Source: Streptomyces luomodiensis
Lineage (GTDB): Bacteria > Actinomycetota > Actinomycetes > Streptomycetales > Streptomycetaceae
Assembly (NCBI RefSeq): GCF_031679605.1
Contig: NZ_CP117522.1
Span: forward strand, 8,742,001-8,806,000
Reading direction: 5' to 3'
DNA length: 64,000 nucleotides
In this document: in pieces, positions 1 to 11,100 of the stretch
How the letters are laid out: every line of letters begins with the position of its first letter
Position numbering within the stretch: position 1 is the first letter of the stretch
The notes under the pieces: model-generated
Told to the model about the DNA's origin: nothing
Databases searched by the model: none
The model's input: the letters and a program-made list of their open reading frames with translations, nothing else
Translations under genes and position numbers: made by a program

Positions 1-2159
1 GCCGCGACGTACGCCACGAGCGCGGCCGGATCGAGCCGGGTGGTCTCGTCGATGAGGTGCAGCTCATGGCCGTCGGCCAGCAGCAGCAGCCCCTCCAGCG
101 AGGTGTCGAAGGAGAACGACGCGGTCAGCGCCGCGCGCAGCGGACCGCCGCCCGCCTCGGCCACGAACCCCCGGCCATGGCTGACCAGCAGATTGACCAG
201 CGACCGGTGCTCCACGACCACCCCTTTGGGGCGGCCGGTCGAGCCGGAGGTGTACAGGACGTAGGCGGCGCTGCCGGGGTGCAGGGCGGCGGTCCGGTCC
301 GCGTCCGTGGGATCGGCGGTCGGCAGGGTGTCCGGGACGGCGCGCAGCGCCGCCTCGTCGAGCACCAGCGCGGGCCGGGCGTCGGCGAGGAGGAACGCGA
401 CCCGCTCGGCGGGCAGTTCCGGATCGATGGGCAGATAGACCCCGCCCGCCTTGAGCACACCCAGGATCGCCACGATCATGCCGGCGGTCCGGGGCAGCTT
501 CACCCCGACGACGCGCTCCGGTCCGACGCCCTGGGCGATCAGATGGTGCGCCAGCCGGTTGGCGGCCGCGTTGAGCCCGGCGGCGTCGTACACCTCGTCC
601 CCGGCGACCAGCGCCGTCGCCCCCGGGACGCGGGCCGCCAGCGCCTCGAACGCCGCCGGGAACGTGGCCGGCGCCACCGCGAGGGCGGGGCCACGTCCCA
701 GCGCCGCCATCCGCCGCCGCTCCCCGTCCGTGAGCAGGGGCAGCTCGCACACCGGCCGGTCCGGTTCGGCGGCCACCGCGTCGAGCAGTACCAGCAGATG
801 TCCCGCCATCCGCTCGGCGGTCGCCGGGTCGAACAGGTCGGTGCTGTACTCCAGCAGCCCCCGCAGCTCCGCCCCGTCCGCCGCTTCTTCGATGAATTCG
901 ACGCTGAGGTCGAAGGTGGCGGACCGCCGGGGCACATCGACGCTCGCGGCGGTCAGTCCGGCCGGCCGGGGCGCGCTCCTGGGGGCGCTGTGCAGCAGCA
1001 CCATCACGTCGAACAGCGGGTTGCGGCCCGCGTCCCGGCGCGCCCCCACCGCCTCCACCAACCGCTGGTACGGCGTCTCGTCGTGGGCGAAGGCGTCCAG
1101 CACCGTGGCCCCGGCGCCGGCCAGCAGCTCCCGGTAGGAGCGGGCGGTGTCCACCGCGGAGCGCAGCACCACCGTGTTGACGAAGAAGCCGACGGCCCGC
1201 TCCAGCTCGGTACGGCCACGGCCGGAGGTGACGGTGCCGATGGCGATGTCGTCCTGTCCCGACCAGCGGGCGAACAGCCCCTGGCAGGCCGCGACCAGCG
1301 CGGTGAACAGCGTGGTGTGCTCCTGCGCGGCGAGCGCGCGCAGCCGGGCCGCGGTGGCGCGGCCCACGGTGAACTCGTGCACCGCCCCCGCCGAGGTGCG
1401 CACCGGGGGGCGGGGCCGGTCGGTGGGCAGCTCCAGCGGGACGACGCCGTCCAGCCGCTCCTTCCAGTGGTCGAGCGCCCGGTCCGACGCGGCTGACGCG
1501 AGCCGCTCCCGCTGCCACACCGCGAAGTCCGGGTACTGCACCGGCACCGGTGGCAGCGGGTCCGCGCCCGGCTCCGCGCCGTACAGCGCGCACAGCTCGT
1601 CCTGGAGCACCCCCATCGACCAGCCGTCGGTGACGATGTGATGGGCCGTGACCAGCAGGACGTGCTCCTCCTCGGCGAGGCGGACCAGCAGCGCCCGCAG
1701 CGGTGGCCCGGTCCGCAGGGGGAAGGGCCGGGCGTACTCGGCCGACAGCAGCTCGTCCAGCGCCCCGGGCCCGTGCTCCGGGCCGGTGAGGTCCGCCACC
1801 GGCAGCGGGACGGGCCCGGCCGGGTGGACCACCTGCACGGGCCGGCCGTCGGTGTCGTCGAACGTGGTCCGCAGCGCCTCATGGCGCGCCACCAGGGCAT
1901 CCAGCGCCCGGGAGAGCGCCACCGGGTCCAGGGCGCCGGTAAGCCGCAGCGCCAGCGCGCTGTTGTACCCCGCATCCCGCGGCTGGAGGGTGTGCAGGAA
2001 CCACAGGCGCGCCTGGGCGTAGGACAGCGGCAGCGGGCGTGTGCGGTCCGCGCGGGGGATGGCTTCGGCTCGGCCGGCCTTGCCCGCGAGGCGGCGGCGC
2101 AGGGCCTCCCGCAGCTCCTCGGGCAGCGCGGCGGCGCGGTCCTTCCTCGAAGACGTCAT
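1..2159 (-). CDS. Nonribosomal peptide synthetase, C-A..., 3' end outside window
   Basis: This NRPS is cut by the left edge; about 719 residues are visible. After a short N-terminal helical stretch rich in Arg and Leu (residues 1-45, possible docking segment) comes a condensation domain (about 48-450) opening with LPLSYAQARLWFL and carrying HHIVTDGWS, the intact HHxxxDG active site. This is the LCL pattern, which fits the upstream protein ending in a carrier domain with no epimerase. An adenylation domain follows (from about 465), with [11 protein letters not shown] near residue 640 and SFDTSLEG, so the first pocket residues read D, T, L; the remaining pocket is outside. The ATG at 2159 lies 11 bp after the stop of the preceding NRPS, so the two are one transcript and this protein adds residue 6. 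No substrate is assigned. Whether a thioesterase ends the line cannot be seen. Confidence 0.93.
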   Translation of the reverse strand, partial: MTSSRKDRAAALPEELREALRRRLAGKAGRAEAIPRADRTRPLPLSYAQARLWFLHTLQPRDAGYNSALALRLTGALDPVALSRALDALVARHEALRTTFDDTDGRPVQVVHPAGPVPLPVADLTGPEHGPGALDELLSAEYARPFPLRTGPPLRALLVRLAEEEHVLLVTAHHIVTDGWSMGVLQDELCALYGAEPGADPLPPVPVQYPDFAVWQRERLASAASDRALDHWKERLDGVVPLELPTDRPRPPVRTSAGAVHEFTVGRATAARLRALAAQEHTTLFTALVAACQGLFARWSGQDDIAIGTVTSGRGRTELERAVGFFVNTVVLRSAVDTARSYRELLAGAGATVLDAFAHDETPYQRLVEAVGARRDAGRNPLFDVMVLLHSAPRSAPRPAGLTAASVDVPRRSATFDLSVEFIEEAADGAELRGLLEYSTDLFDPATAERMAGHLLVLLDAVAAEPDRPVCELPLLTDGERRRMAALGRGPALAVAPATFPAAFEALAARVPGATALVAGDEVYDAAGLNAAANRLAHHLIAQGVGPERVVGVKLPRTAGMIVAILGVLKAGGVYLPIDPELPAERVAFLLADARPALVLDEAALRAVPDTLPTADPTDADRTAALHPGSAAYVLYTSGSTGRPKGVVVEHRSLVNLLVSHGRGFVAEAGGGPLRAALTASFSFDTSLEGLLLLADGHELHLIDETTRLDPAALVAYVA

Positions 2160-2170
2160 GTCGTCCTTCC

Positions 2171-5100
2171 TCACCGTTCGTCGTGGTCGCTGCCGCCGAG
2201 CGCGGCGTCTTCGAGTTCGCGCAGGATGTGCTCCTCGACCAGGTCGGCGAGGGCGGAGACGGTGCGCGCGGTCAGGATGTCCCGGGGCGTCAGGTCGACG
2301 GCGAACGCCTCCTTGGCCCGGGAGGCGATCAGCAGACTGCGCACCGAGTCACCGCCCAGGGCGAAGAACTCGTCCTCCGCGCCGACCGGTGTGACCCCCA
2401 GCACCTCCGACCAGATCTCCGCGAGGACCTCCTCGGTCGGGGTGCGCGGGGCGATGTGGCCGGCCGGCGCGCGCACGGTGGCGGGGCCGGGCGCGGGCAG
2501 CGCCGCGCGGTCGGTCTTGCCGTTCTCGGTGAGCGGCAGCCGGTCCAGCACGACGAACGCCGACGGGACCATCGGGCCCGGAAGCGTCCGGCCCAGATGG
2601 GTGCGCAGCTCCGGGTCGGCCGGGGCGCCCGCCCCGGGCGCGAGGACCAGATGGGCCACCAGCCGGCGCGCCCCGGGCTCGTCCTCCCGCACCGTCACCA
2701 CGGCCTCCGCGATGGCGGGGTGGCCGCACAGGGCGGTCTCCACCTCACCGGCCTCGATGCGATGGCCGTGCAGTTTGAGCTGGTGGTCGACGCGCCCCAG
2801 GTGGTGCAGGCGGCCCCGGGCGTCGTAGCGGGCGAGGTCGCCGGTGCGGTACATCCGCGAGCCGGGCGGCCCGAAGGGGTCGGCCATGAAGCGGGCCGCG
2901 GTCAGTCCGGGGCGGCCCAGATAGCCGCGGGCCAGCGACGGGCCGCTGATCCACACCTCGCCGGGCACGCCCACCGGCACCGGGCGCAGCCGCGCGTCCA
3001 GCAGGTGGACACGGGTGTTGGGGAGGGGCCGCCCGATCGGCGGCGGGGCGCCGTCGGGGGCGAGCGGCTCGGACCAGGTGGCCACCACGGTGGTCTCGGT
3101 GGGCCCGTACGCGTTGATCATGCGGTGGTGCGGGGCCCAGCGGGCGGCCAGCTCCGCGCCGCAGGCGTCCCCTCCGACGATCAGCGTCCGCAGCTCGGGC
3201 AGCTCCCGTTCGGTGCCGGCGGGCAGCGTCGCCAGGGCGGCGGGCGGGATGAGGGTGTGGGTGATCCGCTGCCGCCGCAGGACGTCCGCGAGATGGCCGC
3301 CCAGCAGCGGACCGGGCTCGGGCACCACCAGGGCGGCCCCGGACGGCAGCGCCATGCACAGCTCCAGGACGGAGGCGTCGAAGCCGGGCGAGGAGAACGA
3401 CAGGACCCGGTCGCCCGGCCGCACCTTAAAGTGCTCGGCCTCGGCGGTGGCGAAGCTCGCGATCCCGCGGTGGGTGACGACCACTCCCTTGGGGGTTCCG
3501 GTGGACCCGGAGGTGTAGATCACATAGGCCGCATCGTCCGGGTGCACGGCGCGCGGGCGGTCCGCGTCCGTGGGGCGGTGGGCCGGTTCGTCCGGGGCCA
3601 GGGTCTCGGCGGCCCGCTCGATCACCACGTGCGGGGCGGAGTCCTTGAGCATCAGCTCGACGCGCTCGGCCGGGTAGTCGGGGTCGATGGGCAGATAGCC
3701 GCCCCCGGCCTTGGCCACCGCGAGCCGGGCGACGACGGACTCCACCGACCGGGGCAGGACCAGCGCGACGATCCGCCCGGGGCCCACGCCATGCCGGATG
3801 AGGCGGTGGGCGAGGCGGTTGGCGCGGGCGTCCAGCTCCGCGTAGGTCAGCCGCAGGTCCGGGGAGTCCACCGCCGGTGCGTGCGGCCGGCGGTCCACCG
3901 CCGCCTCGAAGAGTTCGGCCAGGGTCGCGTGGGGCACCGGGCGGGCGGTGTCGTTCCAGTCCACCAGGAGCCGGCGGCGCTCGGCGGCCGGGAGGACGTC
4001 GATCCGGTCCGGCGGCGAGTCGTCGCCGGCCGTGGCGAGCGCGCCGAGGAGATGGACGAGCCGGTCCGCGAGCGCCTCGGCGGTGGACTCCTCGAACAGC
4101 CGCGGGTCGTAGCCGAGTTCCACGGACAGTTCGGATCCGGGCGAGACCACCACGGTCAGCGCGTAGTTGGTGGACTCCAGGGCGTGCAGATCGCGCACCC
4201 GCAGCCCGTGCTCGGCCGCGGCGGCGCTGTTGATGGGGTAGTTCTCGAACACCACCAGGCTCTCGAACAGGTCCACCCCGCCCGGCACCTCGCTCCAGCC
4301 CTGGAGCTGGGCCAGCGACACATGGCCGAAGCCGCGCGCGTCCGCCTGCTCGGTCTGGAACTCCCGCAGCCAGGCGGCCGTGCCCACCGTGTCCGGCACC
4401 GTGCAGCGCACCGGGAGGGTGGTGATGAAGATGCCGGTGATGTCGTCCGCGCCCGGCAGCTCCGTCGGCCGCCCGGAGACCGTCGCCCCGAAGCAGATGT
4501 CCGGCTCGCCGCTCAGCCGGGAGAGCAGCAGCGCCCAGGCGCCCTGCACGACGGTGTTGAGCGTGAGCCGGTGCCGTCGGGCGAAGTCCTCAACGGCGGC
4601 GGTGTCCCGCTCACCGAGCCGGTGCGAGAGCCACCGGGAGGACCGGGTGGCCAGCTCCGGTGTCGGCCTGCGGTCGTAGGGGAGCGCAGTGGGGGTGGTG
4701 AAGCCCGCCAGGACCCGCCGCCAGTGCGCCTCGGCCCGCGTCCGGTCCTGACGGCCCAGCCAGGCCACGTAGTCCGCGAACGGCCGGCGGCCCGGCAGCC
4801 TCGGGCGCTCCCCGGCGGCCAGGGCGGCATGGGCGGCGAAGACGTCGCCGAGCACCTGGAAGACGCTCCACCCGTCCAGCAGCACATGGTGGAAGGTCCA
4901 CACCACCCGCACCTCGGCGGGGGAGAGCCGGGCCAGGGTGACGCGGAGCAGCGGGGCCGCGGTGAGATCGATCCCCCGGGCGCGGTCCTGATCCAGCAGC
5001 CGCTCCAGCGCGGCCGTCCGCTCGTCCTCGCCGAGGCCGCTCCAGTCGAGTTCCTCGACCGGTACGGCCGCGGTGCGGCGGACGATCATCAGCGGCTCGG

Positions 5101-8100
5101 ACACCCCGTGCACCACCACCTCGCCGCGCAGCACCGGGGTGCGGTCCACGACGTGCCGCCAGGCGGCGGCCAGCACGCCCAGGTCGCCCACCCCGTCCAG
5201 CACGAAGGTCGCCTGCTCCACATAGAGCCCCTGGTCGCGCTGGGCCAGTGCGTGGAAGACCAGCCCGGCCTGGGTCGGGGTCAGCGGATGGATCTCGGCC
5301 ACGTCCCGGCCGTCGCCCGCCAGCCGGTCGACGGTCTCCTGGTCCAGCGCGGCCAGCGGGAAGTCCGAGGGCGTCCGTCCGCCCGCGCCGGGGCGGGTGC
5401 ACAGCGCCACGATCGCCCGCAGCTCCGCCACCATCTCCTCGGCGAGCCGGCGCACCGTGGCGCGCCGGTGCAGCGACCGGGAGTAGGACCAGCTCAGCTC
5501 GAGCCGCCGGTCGGTCACCCGGCCGACCACATCGAGCAGATGCGGCCGGGGCGCCCGCGGGCTCATGTCGCCCTCCAGACCGCCGGTCAGGGCGTGCAGC
5601 AGACCACCCGGCGCGGGCGGCTCCCAGTCCTGCTGCCCGAGGTAGTTGAAGCTGATCCTCGGTTCGGCGGGCAGGCCGGCGGGGGCCGCGCCGGACAGAT
5701 GGCGCAGCGCCCCGTAGCCCAGGCCGTTCCCCGGAACCGCCCGCAGCCGCTCCTTGACGGCCTTCAGCGTCCGCTCCAGCTCCCCGTCGGCGGGCGCCTC
5801 CAGGACGACGGGGAACATGGTCGTGAACCAGCCGACCGTACGGGACAGATCGACCCCCTCGGCGATCTCCTCCCGGCCGTGCCCCTCCAGGGTCACCGCC
5901 ACCCGGTCCCGGCCGGTCCAGCGGGCGAGCACCCGCCCCAGGGCGCACAGCAGGACGTCGTTGACCCGGGTCAGATACGCGCCCGGCACCTCCCGCAGCA
6001 GCGCCCGGGTCTCCTCGGCGCCGAGTGAGACGGTCACCTCCTCCTCGAAGGCCGCGGTGTTGGGCCCCTCCCCGTCCGTGGGGAGGCCGGTGGGGACGTG
6101 GCAGGCCGCCCAGTGGTCGCGTTCGGCGTCGAAGCCCCCGGCGGCGGTGTGGTCGCTCAAGTGCCGCGCCCAGGTGCGGAACGACGTGGTCTTGGGACCC
6201 GGCTCGGCGGCCCGGCCCGCCACGAGGTGCCGGTAGGCGGTGTCCAGGTCCTCCAGCACGATGCGCCAGGAGACCGCGTCGACCACCAGGTGGTGGGCCG
6301 TCAGCAGCAGCACGGGCCGGTTTCCCTCGCCGCGGATGAAGAGCGCCGCGCGCAGCAGCGGTCCCCGGGTCAGGTCGAATCCGGCCCGCACCCGCCCGGC
6401 CGTCTCCCGCAGCACCGCGTCCCGCCGCCCCGGCTCCACCGAGGACAGGTCGTGGACGTCGAGCGCCGGTTCCTCGGTGTCCGGCGGGGCGTTGTACTGG
6501 CGCACCGCGCCGTCCCCGGTCCGCTCGAAGCGCAGCCGCAGGGCGTCGTGGTGGGTCAGCACCGTGGCCAGGGCGGTGCGCAGCGCTCCCTCGTCCACCG
6601 GCGCGGTCAGCTCGGCCGTGACCGACTGGGTGAAGTGCTCCGCCGCCTCGGGCAGCCGCTCGAAGAGCCAGTGCTGGATCGGGGTCAGCGGCACCTCCCC
6701 GACCACCGGGCCCTGCTCGTGCGCGGCCGCCGCGGCCGGTGCCGCGGATGTGGCCGCGGCCAGGTCCGCCACGGTCTGGTGGACGAACAGATGGCGCGGG
6801 GTCAGCTCGATCCCGGCCCGGCGGGCGGCGGAGACGATCTGGATGCTGAGGATGGAATCGCCGCCGAGGGTGAAGTAGTTGTCCTCCACGCCGACCCGCT
6901 CCACCCCGAGGACCTCCGCCCAGATGGCGGCGAGGGCCTTCTCGGTCTCCGTACGCGGCTCCACATGGCCGGCGGCGGGGGCCGACCAGACGGGTGCGGG
7001 CAGCGCCCGCCGGTCCAGCTTGCCGCTGGGCCCCAGCGGCAGCCGGTCCAGCACGACCACGGCCGAGGGGACCAGGTGGTCCGGCAGGCGGGTGGCGAGG
7101 AACGCGCGGAGCGCGGCGGTGTCCACCGGTGCCGAGCCGGGGACCGGCACCACATAGCCGGCCAGGCGCTTGTGACCATCGGTCTCCACCACGGCCGCGG
7201 CCGCCTCGGCGACATCGGGGTGGCGCGCCAGCGCCGCCTCCACCTCGCCCAGCTCGATCCGGAAACCGCGCACCTTGACCTGGTCGTCGGTCCGGCCGAG
7301 GTACTCCAGCTGCCCCCGCTCGTCCCAGCGGACCAGGTCGCCGGTGCGGTACATCCGGCTGCCCGCGGGGCCGTACGGATCGGCGGTGAACCGCTGCGCG
7401 GTGAGCCCCGGCCGGCCGAAGTAGCCCCGGGCCAGGCCCGGCCCGGCCAGATACAGCTCGCCCGGCACACCGACCGGTACCGGCCGCAGCCGCGCGTCCA
7501 GGGCGTAGGCGCGGGTGGCCGCGACCGGGGCGCCGATGGGCGGGGTGCGGTCGGGGTCGGCGGGGTCACAGGTCCACGCGGTGGCGTAGACGGTCGCCTC
7601 GGTGGGGCCGTAGATGTTCGCCACCCGGCAGCCGGGGACGGCCGCGCGGACCTCCTGGACGGTGCGGGCGGCGAGCCCCTCGCCCGCCAGCACCACGGTG
7701 CCGGCCCGCACCGCGACCGACCCCTTGCCGAGGACCTGCCCGAGCGCCGAGGGCACGGCGCTGATCAGGCTCGCCGTCCAGGGGGTGGTGCGCTCGGCCA
7801 GGGTGAGCAGATCACGGACGATCTCGACGGAGCCGCCGGCCAGCAGCGGGCAGAGGATCTCGAAGACCGACACGTCGAAGTTGAGCGAGGTCGAGGCCAC
7901 CACATGGGCGAGCCCCTGGGCGCCGAACTCCTCCCGCGCCCAGGCGGCCAGCGCGGCCACGCTCCGATGGGTGATCACGACGCCCTTGGGCACCCCCGTC
8001 GATCCCGAAGTGTGGATGACGTACGCCGGATGGCCGGGGTCCAGCGGGCCGCGCCGCTCGGCGTCGCCGACGTCCCCGGCCGGCAGCCGCGCCAGCCGCC

Positions 8101-11100
8101 GGCCGCACTCCGCGTCGTCCAGCAGGATCCGGCCGCCCGGCCCGGCGGGCACGCGGTCCGCCGACTCCCCGGTGGTCACCACCGTGTCCGGGGCGATGTC
8201 GCCCAGCATGAAGGCGATGCGCTCGGCCGGGTACGCCGGGTCGACCGGGAGGTAGGCCGCCCCGCTCTTGAGCACCGCCAGCACGGCCACCACCAGCTGA
8301 GGTGTGCGCGGCAGCACCAGGGCCACGAAGCGCTCCGGACCGGCGCCCGAGGCGATCAGCAGCCGGGCGAGCCGGTTGGCGCGCTCGTTCAGCTCCCGGT
8401 AGGTCAGCGGTCCGCCGTCGCCCAGCACCGCCACCGCGTCCGGGGTACCGGCCGCCCGCGCCTCGAAGAGCGCGGGCAGCACCGCGTGCGGCGCGGCCGC
8501 GACCGGGCCGCCGAACTCCTCGAGGATCGCGCGCGCAGCGGCCTCGCCGATCAGCGGCAGTTCGTCCAGCCGGCGCTCCGGACCGGCCGCCATCTGCTCC
8601 AGCAGCTCCCGCAGACAGCCGCCCAGCCGCTCGATCGTCGGGGCGTCGAAGGCCGCCGGGTCGTAGTCCAGCGAGATCGACAGCCGCTCCTCGGGCGCCA
8701 CCACCACGCTGAGCGGATAGCTGGTGGGCTCCAGGTCCCGCTCCTGCCGCAGGCCCAGGCCGTGCGCCGCGATGGCCTCGCCGTCGAACGGGTAGTTCTC
8801 GAAGACCACGATGGAGTCGAAGAGGTTCACCCCGCCGGGCACCTCGCTCCAGCCGCCCAGCTGGGCCAGGGACACGAAGTCGAAGAGCCGGGCCTCGGAC
8901 TGCGCCGACTGCAGCTCCCGCAGCCACGCAAGCAGCGGACTGCCGCCCGCCACCCGCACCCGGGTGGGGACGGTGTTGATGAACACCCCGACCATGGACT
9001 CGACGCCCGGCAGCGCGGCCGGCCGCCCCGAGACGGTGGTGCCGAAGCACACGTCGTCGGTCCCGCCGTACCGGGACAGCAGCAGCGCCCAGGCGCCCTG
9101 CACCACCGTGTTCATCGTCAGCCCGGCCCGCCGCGCGGTCGTCCGCAGCCGGGCGGACTCCTCGGCGCCGAGGGTGACCCGGTGCGAGCCCGACGAGGCG
9201 CTGCGGTGCGCCCCCGACGGGGGCCGGTCCCACGGCAGCCCGGTGGGCGAGGTGAACCCCGCCAGCGCCGTACGCCAGTACCGCTCGGCCTCCGCGGTGT
9301 CCTGCTCGCCGAGCCAGCCGAGGTACTCGCGGAACGGCCGCCGGGCGGGCACCACCGGCGTCCGGCCCGCGGTGAGCGCCGCGTATCGCTCGCACACCTC
9401 GTCGAAGACCTGCGCCGCGCTCCAGCCGTCGAGCAGCACATGGTGGAAGGTCCAGACGATCCGGACCTCCTCGGCGGACAGCCGGATCAGCGCCAGCCGC
9501 ATCAGCGGCGCGGTGGCCAGGTCGATCCCCTCGGCCCGGTCCTGGTCGAGCAGGCGGCGCAGCTCGGCCTCGCGCCACTCCTCCGGCCGCCGCGTCCAGT
9601 CGTGGTGGACGATCCGGGGCGCCGCCCGGCCCATCACGACCTGGAGCGGCTCCGGGGTGTCCGCCCACACCAGACGGGTGCGCAGGATGGGGTTGGCGGC
9701 CACCGTGCGCCGCCACGCGGTGTCCAGCGCCCGCGGATCGCCCACCCCGGTCAGCGTCAGCTGGACCTGGTTGACATAGGCGTCCGAGGCCGGCTCCATC
9801 AGCCCGTGGAACAGCATCCCGGCCTGCATCGGGGTCAGCGGATAGATGTCCTCGACCGCCCGGCCGTCGCCGGCGATCCGGTCCACCGCCGCCTGGTCCA
9901 GCCGGGCCAGCGGGAAGTCCGACGGGGTACGGCCGCCGGCCGCGGGGCCGGCGCAGTGGCCGATGATCTCCTCCAGGGCGCCGAGCATGGCCCGCGCCAG
10001 CCCGGTCACCGTCTCCTCGGTGTGCGTCCCCGTGCCGTAGTACCAGGTGATCTCCAGGCACCGCCGCTCCACCCGGCCCACCACGTCCAGCAGATGCGCC
10101 CGGACGGTGTCGGGCGCGGCGTCACCGCCCAGCCCGCCGCGTACGGTGCGGACCAGACCGGTGTCCGCACCGGCGGCCCAGTCGAACTGCCCGAGGTAGT
10201 TGAAGCTGATGCCGGGTTCCGCCGCGTCCCCGAGCCCCGAGGCGGGGGCCAGATGGCGCAGCGCGCCGTAGCCGATGCCGCGGGCCGGCACCGCCCGCAG
10301 CTGTTCCTTGACGGACTTCAGCGTCTCGCCCCAGCCGTCCTCGGGCAGGTCGAGGGCGACCGGATACAGGCTGGTGAACCAGCCGACGGTGCGGGACAGG
10401 TCCACCCCGTCCAGCAGATGCTCCTCCCGGCCGTGGCCCTCCAGGTCCACGGCGATCCGGCGCCGCCCGGTCCAGTGGCCGAGCACCCGGCCCAGCGCGG
10501 CGAGCAGCACATCGTCCACCCGGGTGCGGTAGACCCCGGGGACCTGCCGCAGCAGCGCGTCGGTCCGCTCCCGGTCCAGCCGGACGGTGACCGACGCCAT
10601 GGACGCCACCGTGTTGTCCCCCTCGCCGTCGCCGTCCAGGGGCAGCCGCGCCGCGCACTCCTGCGCCACCGCCCGCCAGTGGGGGAGTTCGGCGTCGAAA
10701 CCGCCGGCGGCGGTGTGCGCGGCCAGCCGCCGCGACCAGTCGCGCACCGAGGTGGTGCGGGGGCCGAGGTCGGCTCGTCCGCCCGCGCGCACCTGCTGGT
10801 AGGCGGTGTTCAGATCCTCCAGCAGCACCCGCCAGGAGACCCCGTCCACCACCAGGTGGTGGGCGGTCAGGAAGAGCGTGGGCCGCCGCCCCGCTCCGGA
10901 CCGGAACAGCCGCGCGGCCAGCAGCGGTCCCCGCGCCAGGTCGAACCCGGCCTGCGCCTCGGCCATCGCCGCGTCCTCGGCGGCCCGCCGCTCCCGCGCG
11001 CCCAGCCCCGACAGGTCGTACTCCCGCAGGGGCGCCGGGGCCGCCGGGTCCGGCGCCGGGCAGTACGGGCGCAGGCTGCCGTCCGCGCCGGGCGTGAACC

